A stretch of 19,301 bases of DNA from Thermoproteus sp. UBA157 (GTDB lineage: Archaea; Thermoproteota; Thermoprotei; Thermoproteales; Thermoproteaceae), in the NCBI GenBank assembly GCA_002497345.1, contig DANS01000016.1:83574-102874 (forward strand). The letters run 5' to 3'. How positions within the stretch are numbered: the first letter of the stretch is position 1; each line of letters starts with the position of its first letter. Both the position numbers and the translations under genes were made by a program. Below, piece by piece: positions 1 through 7,537 of the stretch. Under the pieces are notes generated by a model. It was given only the letters and a program-made list of their open reading frames with translations. It did not search any database and was not told the origin of the DNA.

Positions 1-249
1 AACGCTTGGCACGGCTACTACGACGAAAACGTCGTAGACGAGACTCCCGTAATCGACGAGTTGGCCGAAGGGCTCTACGTGGCGGCTGGGACCAGCGGCA
101 GCGGCGTGATGAAGGCAGACGCGATGGGGAGGATAGCCGCCTCGTTGGTGCTGGGCGAGAGCAAAGCCGAGCTTTTCGGAGGCGTGGAGGTGCCGAGCAA
201 CGCGCTCGCCAAAAACAGATGCCTAGAGCCCGAGAGGTTGGTGCTCTAG
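1..249 (+). CDS. FAD-dependent oxidoreductase (DAO/sarcosine oxidase-like), C-terminal end only
   Basis: The frame is open from the first base, so the gene begins outside the window and only its last 82 residues are seen. They contain the segment GLYVAAGTSGSGVMKAD, which matches the C-terminal FAD-contacting glycine-rich stretch of the DAO superfamily of flavin oxidoreductases (sarcosine oxidase, glycine oxidase, dye-linked dehydrogenases). It is followed by a helix and a tail of the usual kind (LGESKAELFGG). Such enzymes oxidise an amine or amino acid using bound FAD. The substrate cannot be told from this fragment. The stop TAG at 247-249 overlaps the stop of the convergent alaX gene by 4 bases. 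The family call is fairly sure; the exact enzyme is unknown. Confidence 0.75.
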   Translation, partial: NAWHGYYDENVVDETPVIDELAEGLYVAAGTSGSGVMKADAMGRIAASLVLGESKAELFGGVEVPSNALAKNRCLEPERLVL

Positions 250-959
250 ACGGTGTAGTAGATCCGCTTCTTGTTCCTCCCCCTGTTCTCCACCTTGAGT
301 ATTTTGACTTGGCCTATCTCGGCCGTGTTCCTCACGTGGGGGCCTCCGTCTGCCTGGATATCCACGCCCGGTATCTCGACTATTCTTAGAACGGGGAGAT
401 CGGGGGGAGCCTTCTCTGCCAACTTCGTAATGCCGGGTATCTTAAGCGCCTCCTCTCTCGGCAACCAATAGACCTTTACCTCGATACCGCGAGCCGCCAA
501 CTCGTTCACCTCGGCGACCGCCTCCTCGAACGCCCTCCTCACTTGGCTCATATCGCCCTCTATGCTGAAGTCGTCCCTGGCGTACTCGGGCGTTATGTCG
601 CCGCCTGTTATCAAGGCGTTGTACCTCTTGTAGAGCACCGCCGAGAGCATGTGGGCGGCCGTGTGGAGCCTCATCTTGCGGTACCGGGGCTCCCAGTCTA
701 GAACGCCCTTGACCACATCGCCGGGCTTCAGCGAGTGCTCGCCCTCTATGATGTGGACCACCTCGCCTCCCTCTTTGCCCGCCCTGGCTTTATATCTAAC
801 CCCGGAGGCTTCCAGATAGCCCGTGTCGGCTTGCACGCCGCCTTCCCCGTCGTGGAATGCGGTTTTGTCCAAGACGACCTTGTTGCCGATTACGTCTAAG
901 ACGGTTGCCTCGAACTCCCGTATGTAGCTATCCTCCTGATAAAGGAGTTTGGTCCGCAT
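246..959 (-). CDS. alaX: AlaX-type alanyl-tRNA editing protein (tRNA(Ala) trans-editing hydrolase)
   Basis: A stand-alone relative of the alanyl-tRNA synthetase editing domain, 237 aa, which is AlaX-M length. AlaX proteins hydrolyse Ser- or Gly-tRNA(Ala) in trans. The N-terminal glycine-rich barrel motif appears as EGGVQADTG (residues 39-47) where GGGQ..D.G is usual. The zinc-site HxxxH is H99 and H103 (LHTAAH). The second half of the zinc site reads DGGPH (D204, H208) where bacterial and many archaeal members have CGGTH, so one expected Cys ligand is Asp here. The gene starts 35 bases after the threonine dehydratase stop, with a weak TATA-like box in the gap, so it may be the last gene of the aminotransferase operon or have its own promoter. 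It is convergent with the oxidoreductase gene and overlaps it by 4 bases. Confidence 0.88.
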   Translation of the reverse strand: MRTKLLYQEDSYIREFEATVLDVIGNKVVLDKTAFHDGEGGVQADTGYLEASGVRYKARAGKEGGEVVHIIEGEHSLKPGDVVKGVLDWEPRYRKMRLHTAAHMLSAVLYKRYNALITGGDITPEYARDDFSIEGDMSQVRRAFEEAVAEVNELAARGIEVKVYWLPREEALKIPGITKLAEKAPPDLPVLRIVEIPGVDIQADGGPHVRNTAEIGQVKILKVENRGRNKKRIYYTV

Positions 960-976
960 ATCTGAAAATCCGCCTC

Positions 977-987
977 AGTTAAATGCT
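977..987 (-). promoter_or_regulatory. weak TATA-like box upstream of alaX
   Basis: Read on the minus strand this is GCATTTAACTG, centred about 24-25 bases before the ATG at 959. That is the position expected for a leaderless archaeal transcript. It lies in the 35-base gap after the threonine dehydratase stop, so alaX may have an internal promoter as well as being cotranscribed. The box is a poor match and the call is tentative. Confidence 0.3.
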
Positions 988-994
988 ATTCCGG

Positions 995-2206
995 CTAGCG
1001 GACGTCGAACTTGAACCCCCTCCTCTCGAGCTCCTTCAGAACGAGCTCGACGTCGAGATCGCCCGGAACTTCGGTCACGAAGACCAACTCGACGTAGTTA
1101 GGCCTCTGGTGCGGATCGTACCTCTCGTGGTATACGTCGATTATGTTGACGCCGTGTTCCGCCAAGACCGAGGCGGCCGCCGCCAACATGCCCGGCCTAT
1201 CCGGCACCTCCCCGACGAACTTAACGATCCTCCTCTGGCGGGCCATGACCTTGTTGAGCACCCTCACCAAGATCGTGGCGTCTATGTTCCCGCCTGAGAC
1301 CACCGCCACGGCCTTCTTCCCCTCAACCTCGATCTTGCCCGCCATCAAGGCCGCCACGGAGGCCGCGCCGGCGCCCTCCGCGATAACTCTGGTCCTCTCC
1401 GCGAGCAGATAAATGGCATCGGCTATCTCGTTGTCGTCGACTAGAACAACGTCGTCTACGTACTTCTCTATGAACGACATGGTAAGCTCGCCGGGCCGCT
1501 TGACGGCTATACCGTCCGCTATCGTGTCGACTTTGTCCAAGGTGATTATCCTGCCCTCCTTCAACGATCTATACACAGACGGAGCGCCCGAGGCTTGCAC
1601 TCCGTAGATCTTGGCGCTTGGCCTAGCCCTCTTCACAGCGTATGCTATGCCCGAGATAAGGCCTCCGCCTCCCACGGGGACCACCACCACGTCCACGTCG
1701 GGTAGATCCTCCAATATCTCAACCCCTATGGTTCCTTGGCCCGCGATGACGTATAGGTCGTTGTAAGCGTGTAGGAACTTCGCGTCCGATGCGGCCAGCT
1801 CCATCGCCTTCTTCTCGGCCTCGTAGTAGCTCTCGCCGTATAGGATCACCTCAGCGCCGTAGTCCTTCGTCTTCTTGACCTTAAGCCAAGGAGTTGTCGT
1901 TGGCATGACGACCGTGGCCTTAACGCCGTGTAGTTGAGCGGCGTAGGCCACGCCTTGGGCGTGATTGCCCGCCGATGCCGTGATGAACCTCTTGTACCCC
2001 TCGCCCATGTACTTATACATGGCGTAATAGGCCCCCCTTATCTTGAAGGAGCCGGTCTTCTGAAGCGCCTCGAGCTTCAGGAAGACCTCTCCGCCTTGAG
2101 CCCTCGAGAGAGATTCGGACCTAAGGAGCGGGGTTCTATGTATGAAGCCCCTTTTCTGCTGTTCCTTTATTATCTGTGTGGCCTCCTCTAGGGGGGGCTC
2201 GCTCAT
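995..2206 (-). CDS. ilvA: threonine dehydratase (threonine ammonia-lyase) with C-terminal ACT domain
   Basis: A fold-type II PLP enzyme of 403 aa that deaminates threonine (and often serine) to 2-oxobutyrate, the entry point of one route to isoleucine. Visible signatures are the PLP lysine K55 in KTGSFKIRGA, the SAGNHAQG loop that grips the substrate carboxylate, and the phosphate-binding VGGGGL near residue 180. A C-terminal segment from about residue 328 (VGEVPDRPGMLAAAASVLAEHG) is an ACT domain, normally used for allosteric control by an amino acid. The ATG at 2204-2206 overlaps the TGA of the upstream aminotransferase gene (ATGA), so the two are translationally coupled in one operon. Catabolic and biosynthetic types cannot be separated with certainty from sequence alone, but the ACT domain shows a regulated enzyme. 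Confidence 0.93.
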   Translation of the reverse strand: MSEPPLEEATQIIKEQQKRGFIHRTPLLRSESLSRAQGGEVFLKLEALQKTGSFKIRGAYYAMYKYMGEGYKRFITASAGNHAQGVAYAAQLHGVKATVVMPTTTPWLKVKKTKDYGAEVILYGESYYEAEKKAMELAASDAKFLHAYNDLYVIAGQGTIGVEILEDLPDVDVVVVPVGGGGLISGIAYAVKRARPSAKIYGVQASGAPSVYRSLKEGRIITLDKVDTIADGIAVKRPGELTMSFIEKYVDDVVLVDDNEIADAIYLLAERTRVIAEGAGAASVAALMAGKIEVEGKKAVAVVSGGNIDATILVRVLNKVMARQRRIVKFVGEVPDRPGMLAAAASVLAEHGVNIIDVYHERYDPHQRPNYVELVFVTEVPGDLDVELVLKELERRGFKFDVR

Positions 2207-3405
2207 AAAAACTCGCGTATTGCGTCGGCGAGGCGCTTAATGCCAACGTCTATTTGCTCAAAGGTGCTGTATGTGAAGTTCAAGCGCATGGTGTTTCTGC
2301 CCTCGCCCTCGTTTATGTGGAAGCCGTGACCTGGTACATATGCCACCTTGTATTTCGTTATGGCTACGTTTAACATCTCCCTGGTGTCTATTTTCTCGGG
2401 CACTCTGACCCATATGAACATGCCGCCCGAAGGCCTCGTCCACGTCACACCGCTAGGCATATATGACTCCAGTGCCGACAACATCGCATCGCGCTTCCTC
2501 CTATAGAGATCCACTATTCTGGGTATATTCCTCTGTATCACCCCCCTCCTCAGCCCCTCAAGGAGCAGATATTGGTTCAACGTGGGCGTGTTGAGGTTCA
2601 GCGCTTGTTTGGCCAGCGCGAACCATTTGATTAGCTCTTGATCTGCCACGACCCAACCCAACCTTAGGCCGGGGCTGAAGATCTTAGAAGCGGTCGATAA
2701 GTAGATGACTCTCCCCGATTTGTCCATGGCCTTGAGTCTCGTCACGGACACGTTGTCGAATAGGAAGTAGCCGTAGGGATCGTCCTCGACTACCAACAAG
2801 TCGTTCTGCTCGGCTATCTCCAACAGATGCTTCCTCCTGTCGTCCGACATGGTGACGCCCGTGGGGTTCTGCGCCGTGGGGACGGTGTAGATGAACTTTA
2901 TCGTTGCGCCCTCCGCCTTGAGCTTTCTGACCCGCTCCTCGAGCACGTCGGTCCTCATGCCGTTGTCGTCCATGGGTATCCCCACGAGCTTCGGCTTGTA
3001 GACGCGCCAGGACTGAAGGGCGGCTATGTAGGTGGGGTTCTCGGTGATGACTACGGAGCTCTCGTCGAGGAATAGCCTCCCCAACAACTCCAGCGCCTCT
3101 TGGCTCCCAACAGTGACTATCACGTTCTCGGCCGCGGCCCTTATACCGTTGCTCCCGACGAACTTGGCGAGCTCCTCCCTAAGCTCGGGAACTCCCTCGG
3201 TCTGCCCGTACTGCAAGGCCTTGTTGCCGTAGGTCTCCAGCACATACGCGCTTATCTTAGCTATCTCCTCCAACGGAAACGTCGAGGGGTCCGGCATACC
3301 TCCTCCGAACGATATCACGTCGGCGGTGATCCACTTGAGGAGCTCCCTTATCTCGCTGGCTCTCATATAGGCGGTTCTCCCCGCCAGCAACTTCGATAAG
3401 TCCAT
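2203..3405 (-). CDS. PLP-dependent class I/II aminotransferase (2-aminoadipate/aromatic type)
   Basis: A fold-type I aminotransferase of 400 aa. The PLP-binding lysine is K241 in STASKIFSPGLRLG. The NPTG motif is at 180-183, the pyridine-nitrogen aspartate lies in EDDPYGYF (207-214), and the substrate-carboxylate arginine is R374 in MRLNFT. The N-terminal ISFGGGMPDP and QYGQTEGVPELRE segments are typical of the archaeal group that includes 2-aminoadipate (LysN), aromatic and branched-chain aminotransferases; the amino donor is not resolved. The frame stays open upstream to 3489, but I chose ATG 3403-3405 because the added residues are not family-like, a GGAGG lies upstream, and a TATA-like box fits a start near 3420. 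It heads an operon with threonine dehydratase (ATGA overlap) and probably alaX. Confidence 0.9.
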   Translation of the reverse strand: MDLSKLLAGRTAYMRASEIRELLKWITADVISFGGGMPDPSTFPLEEIAKISAYVLETYGNKALQYGQTEGVPELREELAKFVGSNGIRAAAENVIVTVGSQEALELLGRLFLDESSVVITENPTYIAALQSWRVYKPKLVGIPMDDNGMRTDVLEERVRKLKAEGATIKFIYTVPTAQNPTGVTMSDDRRKHLLEIAEQNDLLVVEDDPYGYFLFDNVSVTRLKAMDKSGRVIYLSTASKIFSPGLRLGWVVADQELIKWFALAKQALNLNTPTLNQYLLLEGLRRGVIQRNIPRIVDLYRRKRDAMLSALESYMPSGVTWTRPSGGMFIWVRVPEKIDTREMLNVAITKYKVAYVPGHGFHINEGEGRNTMRLNFTYSTFEQIDVGIKRLADAIREFL

Positions 3406-3440
3406 GTATAGGCCATAGGACCTCCAATAAATATTTTGAG

Positions 3441-3450
3441 ATATATAAAC
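3441..3450 (-). promoter_or_regulatory. TATA-like box of the aminotransferase operon
   Basis: Minus-strand GTTTATATAT, about 40 bases before the ATG at 3405. Initiation about 25 bases downstream would give a short leader carrying GGAGG (minus strand of 3421-3425). The box directly abuts the stop codon of the cysteine-rich gene (TAG at 3450-3452), so this promoter sits at the 3' end of the preceding gene. Confidence 0.5.
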
Positions 3451-3761
3451 TATATACTGGTTCCACTCACTGCCTCTGCCTCGAGACACTCTTTACATAT
3501 ACGTAAAAGACCTCTCCTCACGCTACAGAGCTCGCAAACCAGCCGCCCGCATTTGTAGCAAGTCGATATTGCGTATCGGACGCCGCATAGTCTGCACAAC
3601 GTCTCCTCGCAAGCTTTGCAGTACCTCTCGCCCATGTCGTATCTGCAAACACGACGCCCGCACTTGGGGCATATATATTCGGCGGACTCCCAGCCGCATA
3701 TTTCGCATAAGGCTTGACCTCGGCGTTGTCCGCCCCCTATGACTAGATCGCGACGCGCCAT
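3450..3761 (-). CDS. small multi-cysteine zinc-finger protein, function unknown
   Basis: A 103-aa protein with 15 cysteines, almost all in CxxC pairs: C19/C22, C31/C34, C39, C48/C51, C56/C59, C68/C71, C76/C79 and C89/C92. The spacing suggests three or four small treble-clef, B-box or zinc-ribbon-like knuckles. D42 in CRYD could serve as an extra ligand, as in B-box fingers. I do not recognise a named family. It begins 24 bases after the sucD stop and so probably shares the sucCD transcript. Nothing in the sequence says whether it binds nucleic acid or protein. The basic N-terminus (MARRDLVIGGGQRRG) may be unstructured. The gene is supported by the regular cysteine pattern and the operon position; no function is assigned. 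Confidence 0.7.
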   Translation of the reverse strand: MARRDLVIGGGQRRGQALCEICGWESAEYICPKCGRRVCRYDMGERYCKACEETLCRLCGVRYAISTCYKCGRLVCELCSVRRGLLRICKECLEAEAVSGTSI

Positions 3762-3785
3762 TAAAGGCGTTTCGCGCGAAAAACC

Positions 3786-4667
3786 CTACTTCTTAAGGGC
3801 CTTCAAGACCAGTTGGGGCACCTCCATCGGCGTATCGGCTACCGGTATGCCGGCCTCCCTAAACGCCTTGACCTTGCTGTTTGCGTCCCCCGAGCCCAAC
3901 ATGACGATGGCGCCTGCGTGGCCCATGCGCTTCTCGGGCGGCGCGGTTCTGCCCGCCACGTATCCCACGATGGGCTTCCTGATCGAGCCCTCGGCGTATA
4001 GCTTGGCCAACCTCTCCTCGGCATCGCCTCCCACTTCGCCTATCACCACTATGGCGTCTATCTCCGGGTCGTTCGCCATCATCAAAACGGCCTCCACAAG
4101 ATCGGTGCCCACTATGGGATCGCCGCCGACGCCTATTGCCGTATTTATCCCGAGCCCGGCGCGCGCCAACTGATAGGATATTTCGTAGGTCAGAGTGCCC
4201 GATCTGCTGACTACGCCGATTCTGCCGGGCGTCTGGTAGACCGAATTGGGCATTATGCCCAGCTTTGTCCTAATCGGCGGCGCGACCAAGCCGGGACAAT
4301 TGGGCCCTATCACGACGGTCCCGCGCGATCTGGCGTAGTTGACGAAGCGCAACGTCTCGTGTATTGGTATGTGTTCGGTTATGACCACCACGAGCTTTAT
4401 CCCGGCGTCCACCGCCTCGTAGACGGCCTCTGAGGCGAACTTGGCCGGCACGAACACCACGCTTGCGTTGGCGCCCGTGGCCCTCACGGCCTCTTCGACC
4501 GTGTCGAAGACGGGGAGGCCGGCGATGGTCGTGCCGCCCTTACCGGGCGTCACGCCACCCACTACCTTGGTGCCGTACTCGAGCATCCTCTGCGCGTGGA
4601 AACTGCCCTCCTTGCCCGTTATGCCTTGAACTATGACTTTCGTATCAGGTCCTACTAGAACCGTCAT
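3786..4667 (-). CDS. sucD: succinyl-CoA synthetase (ADP-forming), alpha subunit
   Basis: The alpha subunit, 293 aa and full length. The enzyme interconverts succinate + CoA + NTP and succinyl-CoA through a phosphohistidine. The CoA-binding Rossmann domain starts at VIVQGITGKEGSFH (residues 11-24). The GPNCPG turn is at 121-126. The ligase domain contains SRSGTLTYE (154-162), and the active-site histidine is H250 in MGHAGAIV. The ATG overlaps the TGA of sucC (ATGA), a normal arrangement for an obligate alpha/beta complex. In Thermoproteales the enzyme serves the TCA cycle or the dicarboxylate/4-hydroxybutyrate CO2-fixation cycle; which direction runs here is not visible. Confidence 0.96.
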   Translation of the reverse strand: MTVLVGPDTKVIVQGITGKEGSFHAQRMLEYGTKVVGGVTPGKGGTTIAGLPVFDTVEEAVRATGANASVVFVPAKFASEAVYEAVDAGIKLVVVITEHIPIHETLRFVNYARSRGTVVIGPNCPGLVAPPIRTKLGIMPNSVYQTPGRIGVVSRSGTLTYEISYQLARAGLGINTAIGVGGDPIVGTDLVEAVLMMANDPEIDAIVVIGEVGGDAEERLAKLYAEGSIRKPIVGYVAGRTAPPEKRMGHAGAIVMLGSGDANSKVKAFREAGIPVADTPMEVPQLVLKALKK

Positions 4668-5812
4668 GGCCTGGCCAACTCGACGGCTTTTTGTGCCGCC
4701 TCTTCGGCATTTTCATATAACGGTATTCCCAATTTGGCCAACATCTGCCTCCCCAGCTCCTCGTTGGTGCCCTTCATCCTCACTATTATCTTCTTGTCGG
4801 TTCCGCCGGTTTCGGCCAACGCTGCCTCGATGCCGGCCGCCACCTCGTCAGCCCGCGTGATCCCGCCGAATATGTTGATGAATATTACCTTCACGCGGGG
4901 GTGCTTCAAGAGCACCTTAAGCGCCTCCTTCACGACGTCGCGCGACGCGCCGCCCCCTATGTCGAGGAAGTTGGCCGGCCTCCCGCCGAAGTGGTACACC
5001 AGATCCATGGTGCTCATGGTCAACCCAGCGCCGTTGCCTATGATCCCGACGTCGCCGTCTAGCTCGACGTAGTTGAAGCCTATCTTCTGGGCGTAGCGCT
5101 CGAACTCTGTTACGTCTCTGGGATCCTCCTCGTAGGCCTTCTCGAGGTCCGGATGCTTGAAGAGCGCGTTGTCGTCGACTATAATCCTGGCGTCGAGCGG
5201 CACGACCTCCCCCGACTTGGTGACTGCCAAGGGGTTCGACTCGACCAGCTCGGCCTCGAGCTCCGTCATGGCCCTATACATGGCCCTCACGATGCTGGAC
5301 GCTTGATCCCACTGGGGCGTCCCTTGCTTGAAGCCGAGCCAAGACGCTATCGTCCTCACGTGGAAATCCCTAAGCCCCTCGAAGGGATCGACGTAAACCC
5401 TCTTGATCTTCTCGGGCTCCTTCCGCGCGATTTCCTCGATATCCACGCCGCCTACGGGCGAGGCCAAAAATAAGTAGCGCCTCGAGGCTCTGTCTATAAT
5501 CAACGAGAGGTACATCTCCCTCTCCACCTCTTGATACTCCGTGACGTAGATCTTCTTGACGACTAGGCCCTTTATAGTCATGCCGAACATCTGCTTCGCC
5601 AACGCCTCGGCTTCCTCAGGCGTCTTCGCCACCTTTATGCCGCCGGCCTTTCCGCGGCCCGCCACAGTGACTTGCGCCTTGAGCACCACCGGCTTCCCTA
5701 TCTCCTCTGCTATTTTCCTCGCCTCTTGGGGAGTAAAGGCCAATTTGCCGAACGGTATCTTAACGCCATATTTGGCCAAGATCTCCTTTGCCTCGTACTC
5801 GTACAACTTCAT
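4664..5812 (-). CDS. sucC: succinyl-CoA synthetase (ADP-forming), beta subunit
   Basis: The beta subunit, 382 aa, with an N-terminal ATP-grasp domain and a C-terminal CoA-ligase domain. The nucleotide-binding stretch KAQVTVAGRGKAGGIKVA is at residues 45-62. The Mg-binding ESNPLAV starts at E191, with D207 in PLDARI. The ligase-domain loops IGNGAGLTMSTMD and FINIFGGITRADEVAAG are present. It is the first gene of the sucC-sucD-zinc-finger operon, transcribed away from the Nramp gene across a 191-base gap. ATG 5810-5812 lies about 25 bases from a TATA-like box, consistent with a leaderless start. No frameshift or missing residue is seen. Confidence 0.96.
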   Translation of the reverse strand: MKLYEYEAKEILAKYGVKIPFGKLAFTPQEARKIAEEIGKPVVLKAQVTVAGRGKAGGIKVAKTPEEAEALAKQMFGMTIKGLVVKKIYVTEYQEVEREMYLSLIIDRASRRYLFLASPVGGVDIEEIARKEPEKIKRVYVDPFEGLRDFHVRTIASWLGFKQGTPQWDQASSIVRAMYRAMTELEAELVESNPLAVTKSGEVVPLDARIIVDDNALFKHPDLEKAYEEDPRDVTEFERYAQKIGFNYVELDGDVGIIGNGAGLTMSTMDLVYHFGGRPANFLDIGGGASRDVVKEALKVLLKHPRVKVIFINIFGGITRADEVAAGIEAALAETGGTDKKIIVRMKGTNEELGRQMLAKLGIPLYENAEEAAQKAVELARP

Positions 5813-5830
5813 AGTTAGCTCAAAGGTCTT

Positions 5831-5841
5831 GGTTTTTAGCG
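5831..5841 (-). promoter_or_regulatory. TATA-like box of sucCD
   Basis: Minus-strand CGCTAAAAACC, centred about 24-25 bases before the sucC ATG at 5812, so transcription should start at or next to the start codon. In the same 191-base intergenic gap (5813-6003) a 9-base direct repeat CAAAGGTCT occurs at 5821-5829 and 5874-5882, one copy on each side of this box. I see no RNA gene in the gap. Confidence 0.42.
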
Positions 5842-5970
5842 TTGTCTACGCGGCGGGCCGTTTCGCATTTAGACAAAGGTCTACATAGGTTTGTTTAGCT
5901 ATATCTAATCTTCTCGGCGTAATACCTCAGGGGATAATCGGAATACGCAAGCGCGTTTATTTAGCTTAGG

Positions 5971-5981
5971 GAAAAATTAAT
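5971..5981 (+). promoter_or_regulatory. BRE/TATA-like box of the Nramp operon
   Basis: GAAAAATTAAT preceded by purines (AGG), centred about 26-28 bases before the GTG at 6004. This is the archaeal spacing for a transcript that begins at the start codon. The in-frame TAG at 5992-5994 leaves no room for a longer protein, which supports the GTG start and the leaderless reading. Confidence 0.55.
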
Positions 5982-6003
5982 AGGTATCGAATAGACGGCT
6001 TGT

Positions 6004-7119
6004 GTGGACCTAATAGGGCCCGCCACTGTAGTGAGCGTCGCCTACATAGACCCCGGAAATTTCGGCGCAAACATAGCGTCGGGATCCGCCTACGGCCTCG
6101 ATCTGCTCTGGATCGTGTGGCTCTCCGGGCTTCTCGCTATTATGTATCAGTACATATCCGGAGTGCTGGGACTTGAAAGCGGTAAGGGGCTTCTGGATCA
6201 CATATGGACTAAGCTACCGCGCCTAAGACCGCTCTACGTACCTGCCCTATTCGCTATGGCGCTCTCGACCGATTTGGCGGAGTTCGTGGGCCTAGTCGTG
6301 GCGTTTCAGCTATTGCTGGGCTTGCCGATATACCTAGCCGCGGCTCTCGGATCCATAGACGTGGTTTTGTTGCTCCTCTTGGGAGACAAGAGGAGGACCT
6401 ACTTCGCGGCCATAGGCGCGCTGGCGTCCGTGGTCGGCTTCAGCTTCCTCGTCGAGCTCTTTTTGATAAGGCCCAACCTCGCGCTGATAGCGTACCACTC
6501 GATAGTCCCGACCTTGAAGAGCGGGGAGGCGCTATACGCTGCGTCGATCTTGGGCGCTACGGTGATGCCCCATGCAGTTTTGTTGCACTCGCACATAGTC
6601 GAGGGGCTAGACAGGCGGAGGCATAGAATACAAACGCTCTACAACCTCGGCTTGGCGTCAGCCGTCAATGCGGCGATGCAGATCGTGGCGGCATACGCGC
6701 TCTATGGAAAGGCCGTCGATATATCGACGGTGCCCAAGATCTTGGAGCCCCTCTACGGCCCGCTCTCAGGCCTCGCCTTTTCCGTCGCGTTGTTATCGGC
6801 AGGCCTTGCGTCGTCTGCGGTCTCGGTCCAAGCCGGTACGTTGGTCCTGGAGCGCTTCTTAGGCAGAGGCATTGATAAATACAAGGCAAGGTTGACGTTT
6901 AGGCTTATCAACATAGTGCCCACGGCCGTTATCTTGGCAGCCGGCTTCAACCCGTTGGATCTTCTGGTCTACACGCAAGTGGTCTTGAGCTTGGTGCTCC
7001 CCGCGGTGTTATTGCCCTTGGTCGTCTACGCCTCTCCTTACATATCCAAGCGTCTTGCGATCGCGGCGCATGCGGCCACCGCGTTCGTTATACTTATAGA
7101 CGTGCTCACCTTCGTCTGA
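6004..7119 (+). CDS. mntH: Nramp-family divalent metal (Mn2+/Fe2+) transporter
   Basis: An integral membrane transporter of 371 aa with about ten hydrophobic helices. Helix 1 carries the metal-binding DPGN motif (residues 16-19 in YIDPGNFGANIASGSA). Helix 6 carries MPH (M188-P189-H190 in GATVMPHAVLLHSH). The methionine of MPH is the residue that favours Mn/Fe-type transition metals over Mg in this family. GTG 6004 is the only sensible start because an in-frame TAG lies 12 bases upstream; the N-terminal tail is therefore very short. A DtxR/MntR-type regulator gene follows directly. Nramp with an MntR-like protein is a classic Mn/Fe homeostasis pairing, so metal-responsive control of this operon is likely (inference). 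Confidence 0.93.
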   Translation: MDLIGPATVVSVAYIDPGNFGANIASGSAYGLDLLWIVWLSGLLAIMYQYISGVLGLESGKGLLDHIWTKLPRLRPLYVPALFAMALSTDLAEFVGLVVAFQLLLGLPIYLAAALGSIDVVLLLLLGDKRRTYFAAIGALASVVGFSFLVELFLIRPNLALIAYHSIVPTLKSGEALYAASILGATVMPHAVLLHSHIVEGLDRRRHRIQTLYNLGLASAVNAAMQIVAAYALYGKAVDISTVPKILEPLYGPLSGLAFSVALLSAGLASSAVSVQAGTLVLERFLGRGIDKYKARLTFRLINIVPTAVILAAGFNPLDLLVYTQVVLSLVLPAVLLPLVVYASPYISKRLAIAAHAATAFVILIDVLTFV

Positions 7120-7137
7120 CGTGGATCTGGCGTCCAT

Positions 7138-7146
7138 GAGGAGGGG
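7138..7146 (+). promoter_or_regulatory. Shine-Dalgarno-like site that favours ATG 7154
   Basis: GAGGAGGGG ends 7 bases before ATG 7154-7156. It supports that ATG as the start of the regulator gene over the in-frame GTG at 7121 or the ATG at 7136, which overlaps the purine tract. Confidence 0.5.
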
Positions 7147-7153
7147 CCACGAG

Positions 7154-7537
7154 ATGAAAGACGTCAGGCCCGAGCATTATCTGGAGGCCATCTACGCCCT
7201 GTCTAAGGATGGCAAGGCCACTTTGAGCGCTTTGGCGAGCGCCTTGGGCGTCAAGCCAAGCTCGGCGCAGAAGATGTTGAGAAAACTGGACGAGCAAGGC
7301 TATATCATATACAGAGGGCGCGGCGGTATAGAGATCACAGAGCGCGGGCTCGCCCTTCTAGACGAGCTCAATAAATCCCACAGAACGCTCGCCGAGTTCT
7401 TCAAGCTCATAGGAGTGGAGGAGGACCTCGCCGAGGCCGAGGCCGAGAAGCTGGAGCACTTGGTGGACCCCCGAGTCGTGGAGAGGGTGGCCAAACTAGT
7501 TGAGGCGTTGAGATCGCTGAGGGGCATATTGAAGTGA
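7154..7537 (+). CDS. DtxR/MntR-family metal-dependent transcriptional regulator
   Basis: A winged-helix protein of 127 aa, similar in layout to Bacillus MntR. It opens with PEHYLEAIYALS, then the recognition region SALASALGVKPSSAQKMLRKLDEQGYI and a wing (YRGRGGIEIT), then a dimerisation helix. Aligned with MntR by eye, the metal ligands E11, H77, E99, E102 and H103 match E11, H76, E98, E101 and H102 here. MntR D8 is replaced by H8, which could change metal preference. There is no SH3-like domain. It starts 34 bases after the Nramp stop and ends in a GTGA overlap with the next gene. ATG 7154 has a good ribosome site; an upstream GTG at 7121 would add 11 residues. It probably controls the operon it sits in. 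Confidence 0.85.
   Translation: MKDVRPEHYLEAIYALSKDGKATLSALASALGVKPSSAQKMLRKLDEQGYIIYRGRGGIEITERGLALLDELNKSHRTLAEFFKLIGVEEDLAEAEAEKLEHLVDPRVVERVAKLVEALRSLRGILK

Noticed and set aside
6..389. Open frame of 127 codons on the plus strand at the left edge
   Set aside because: The product is an Arg-rich low-complexity string. It is out of frame with the clear oxidoreductase C-terminus and antisense to alaX.
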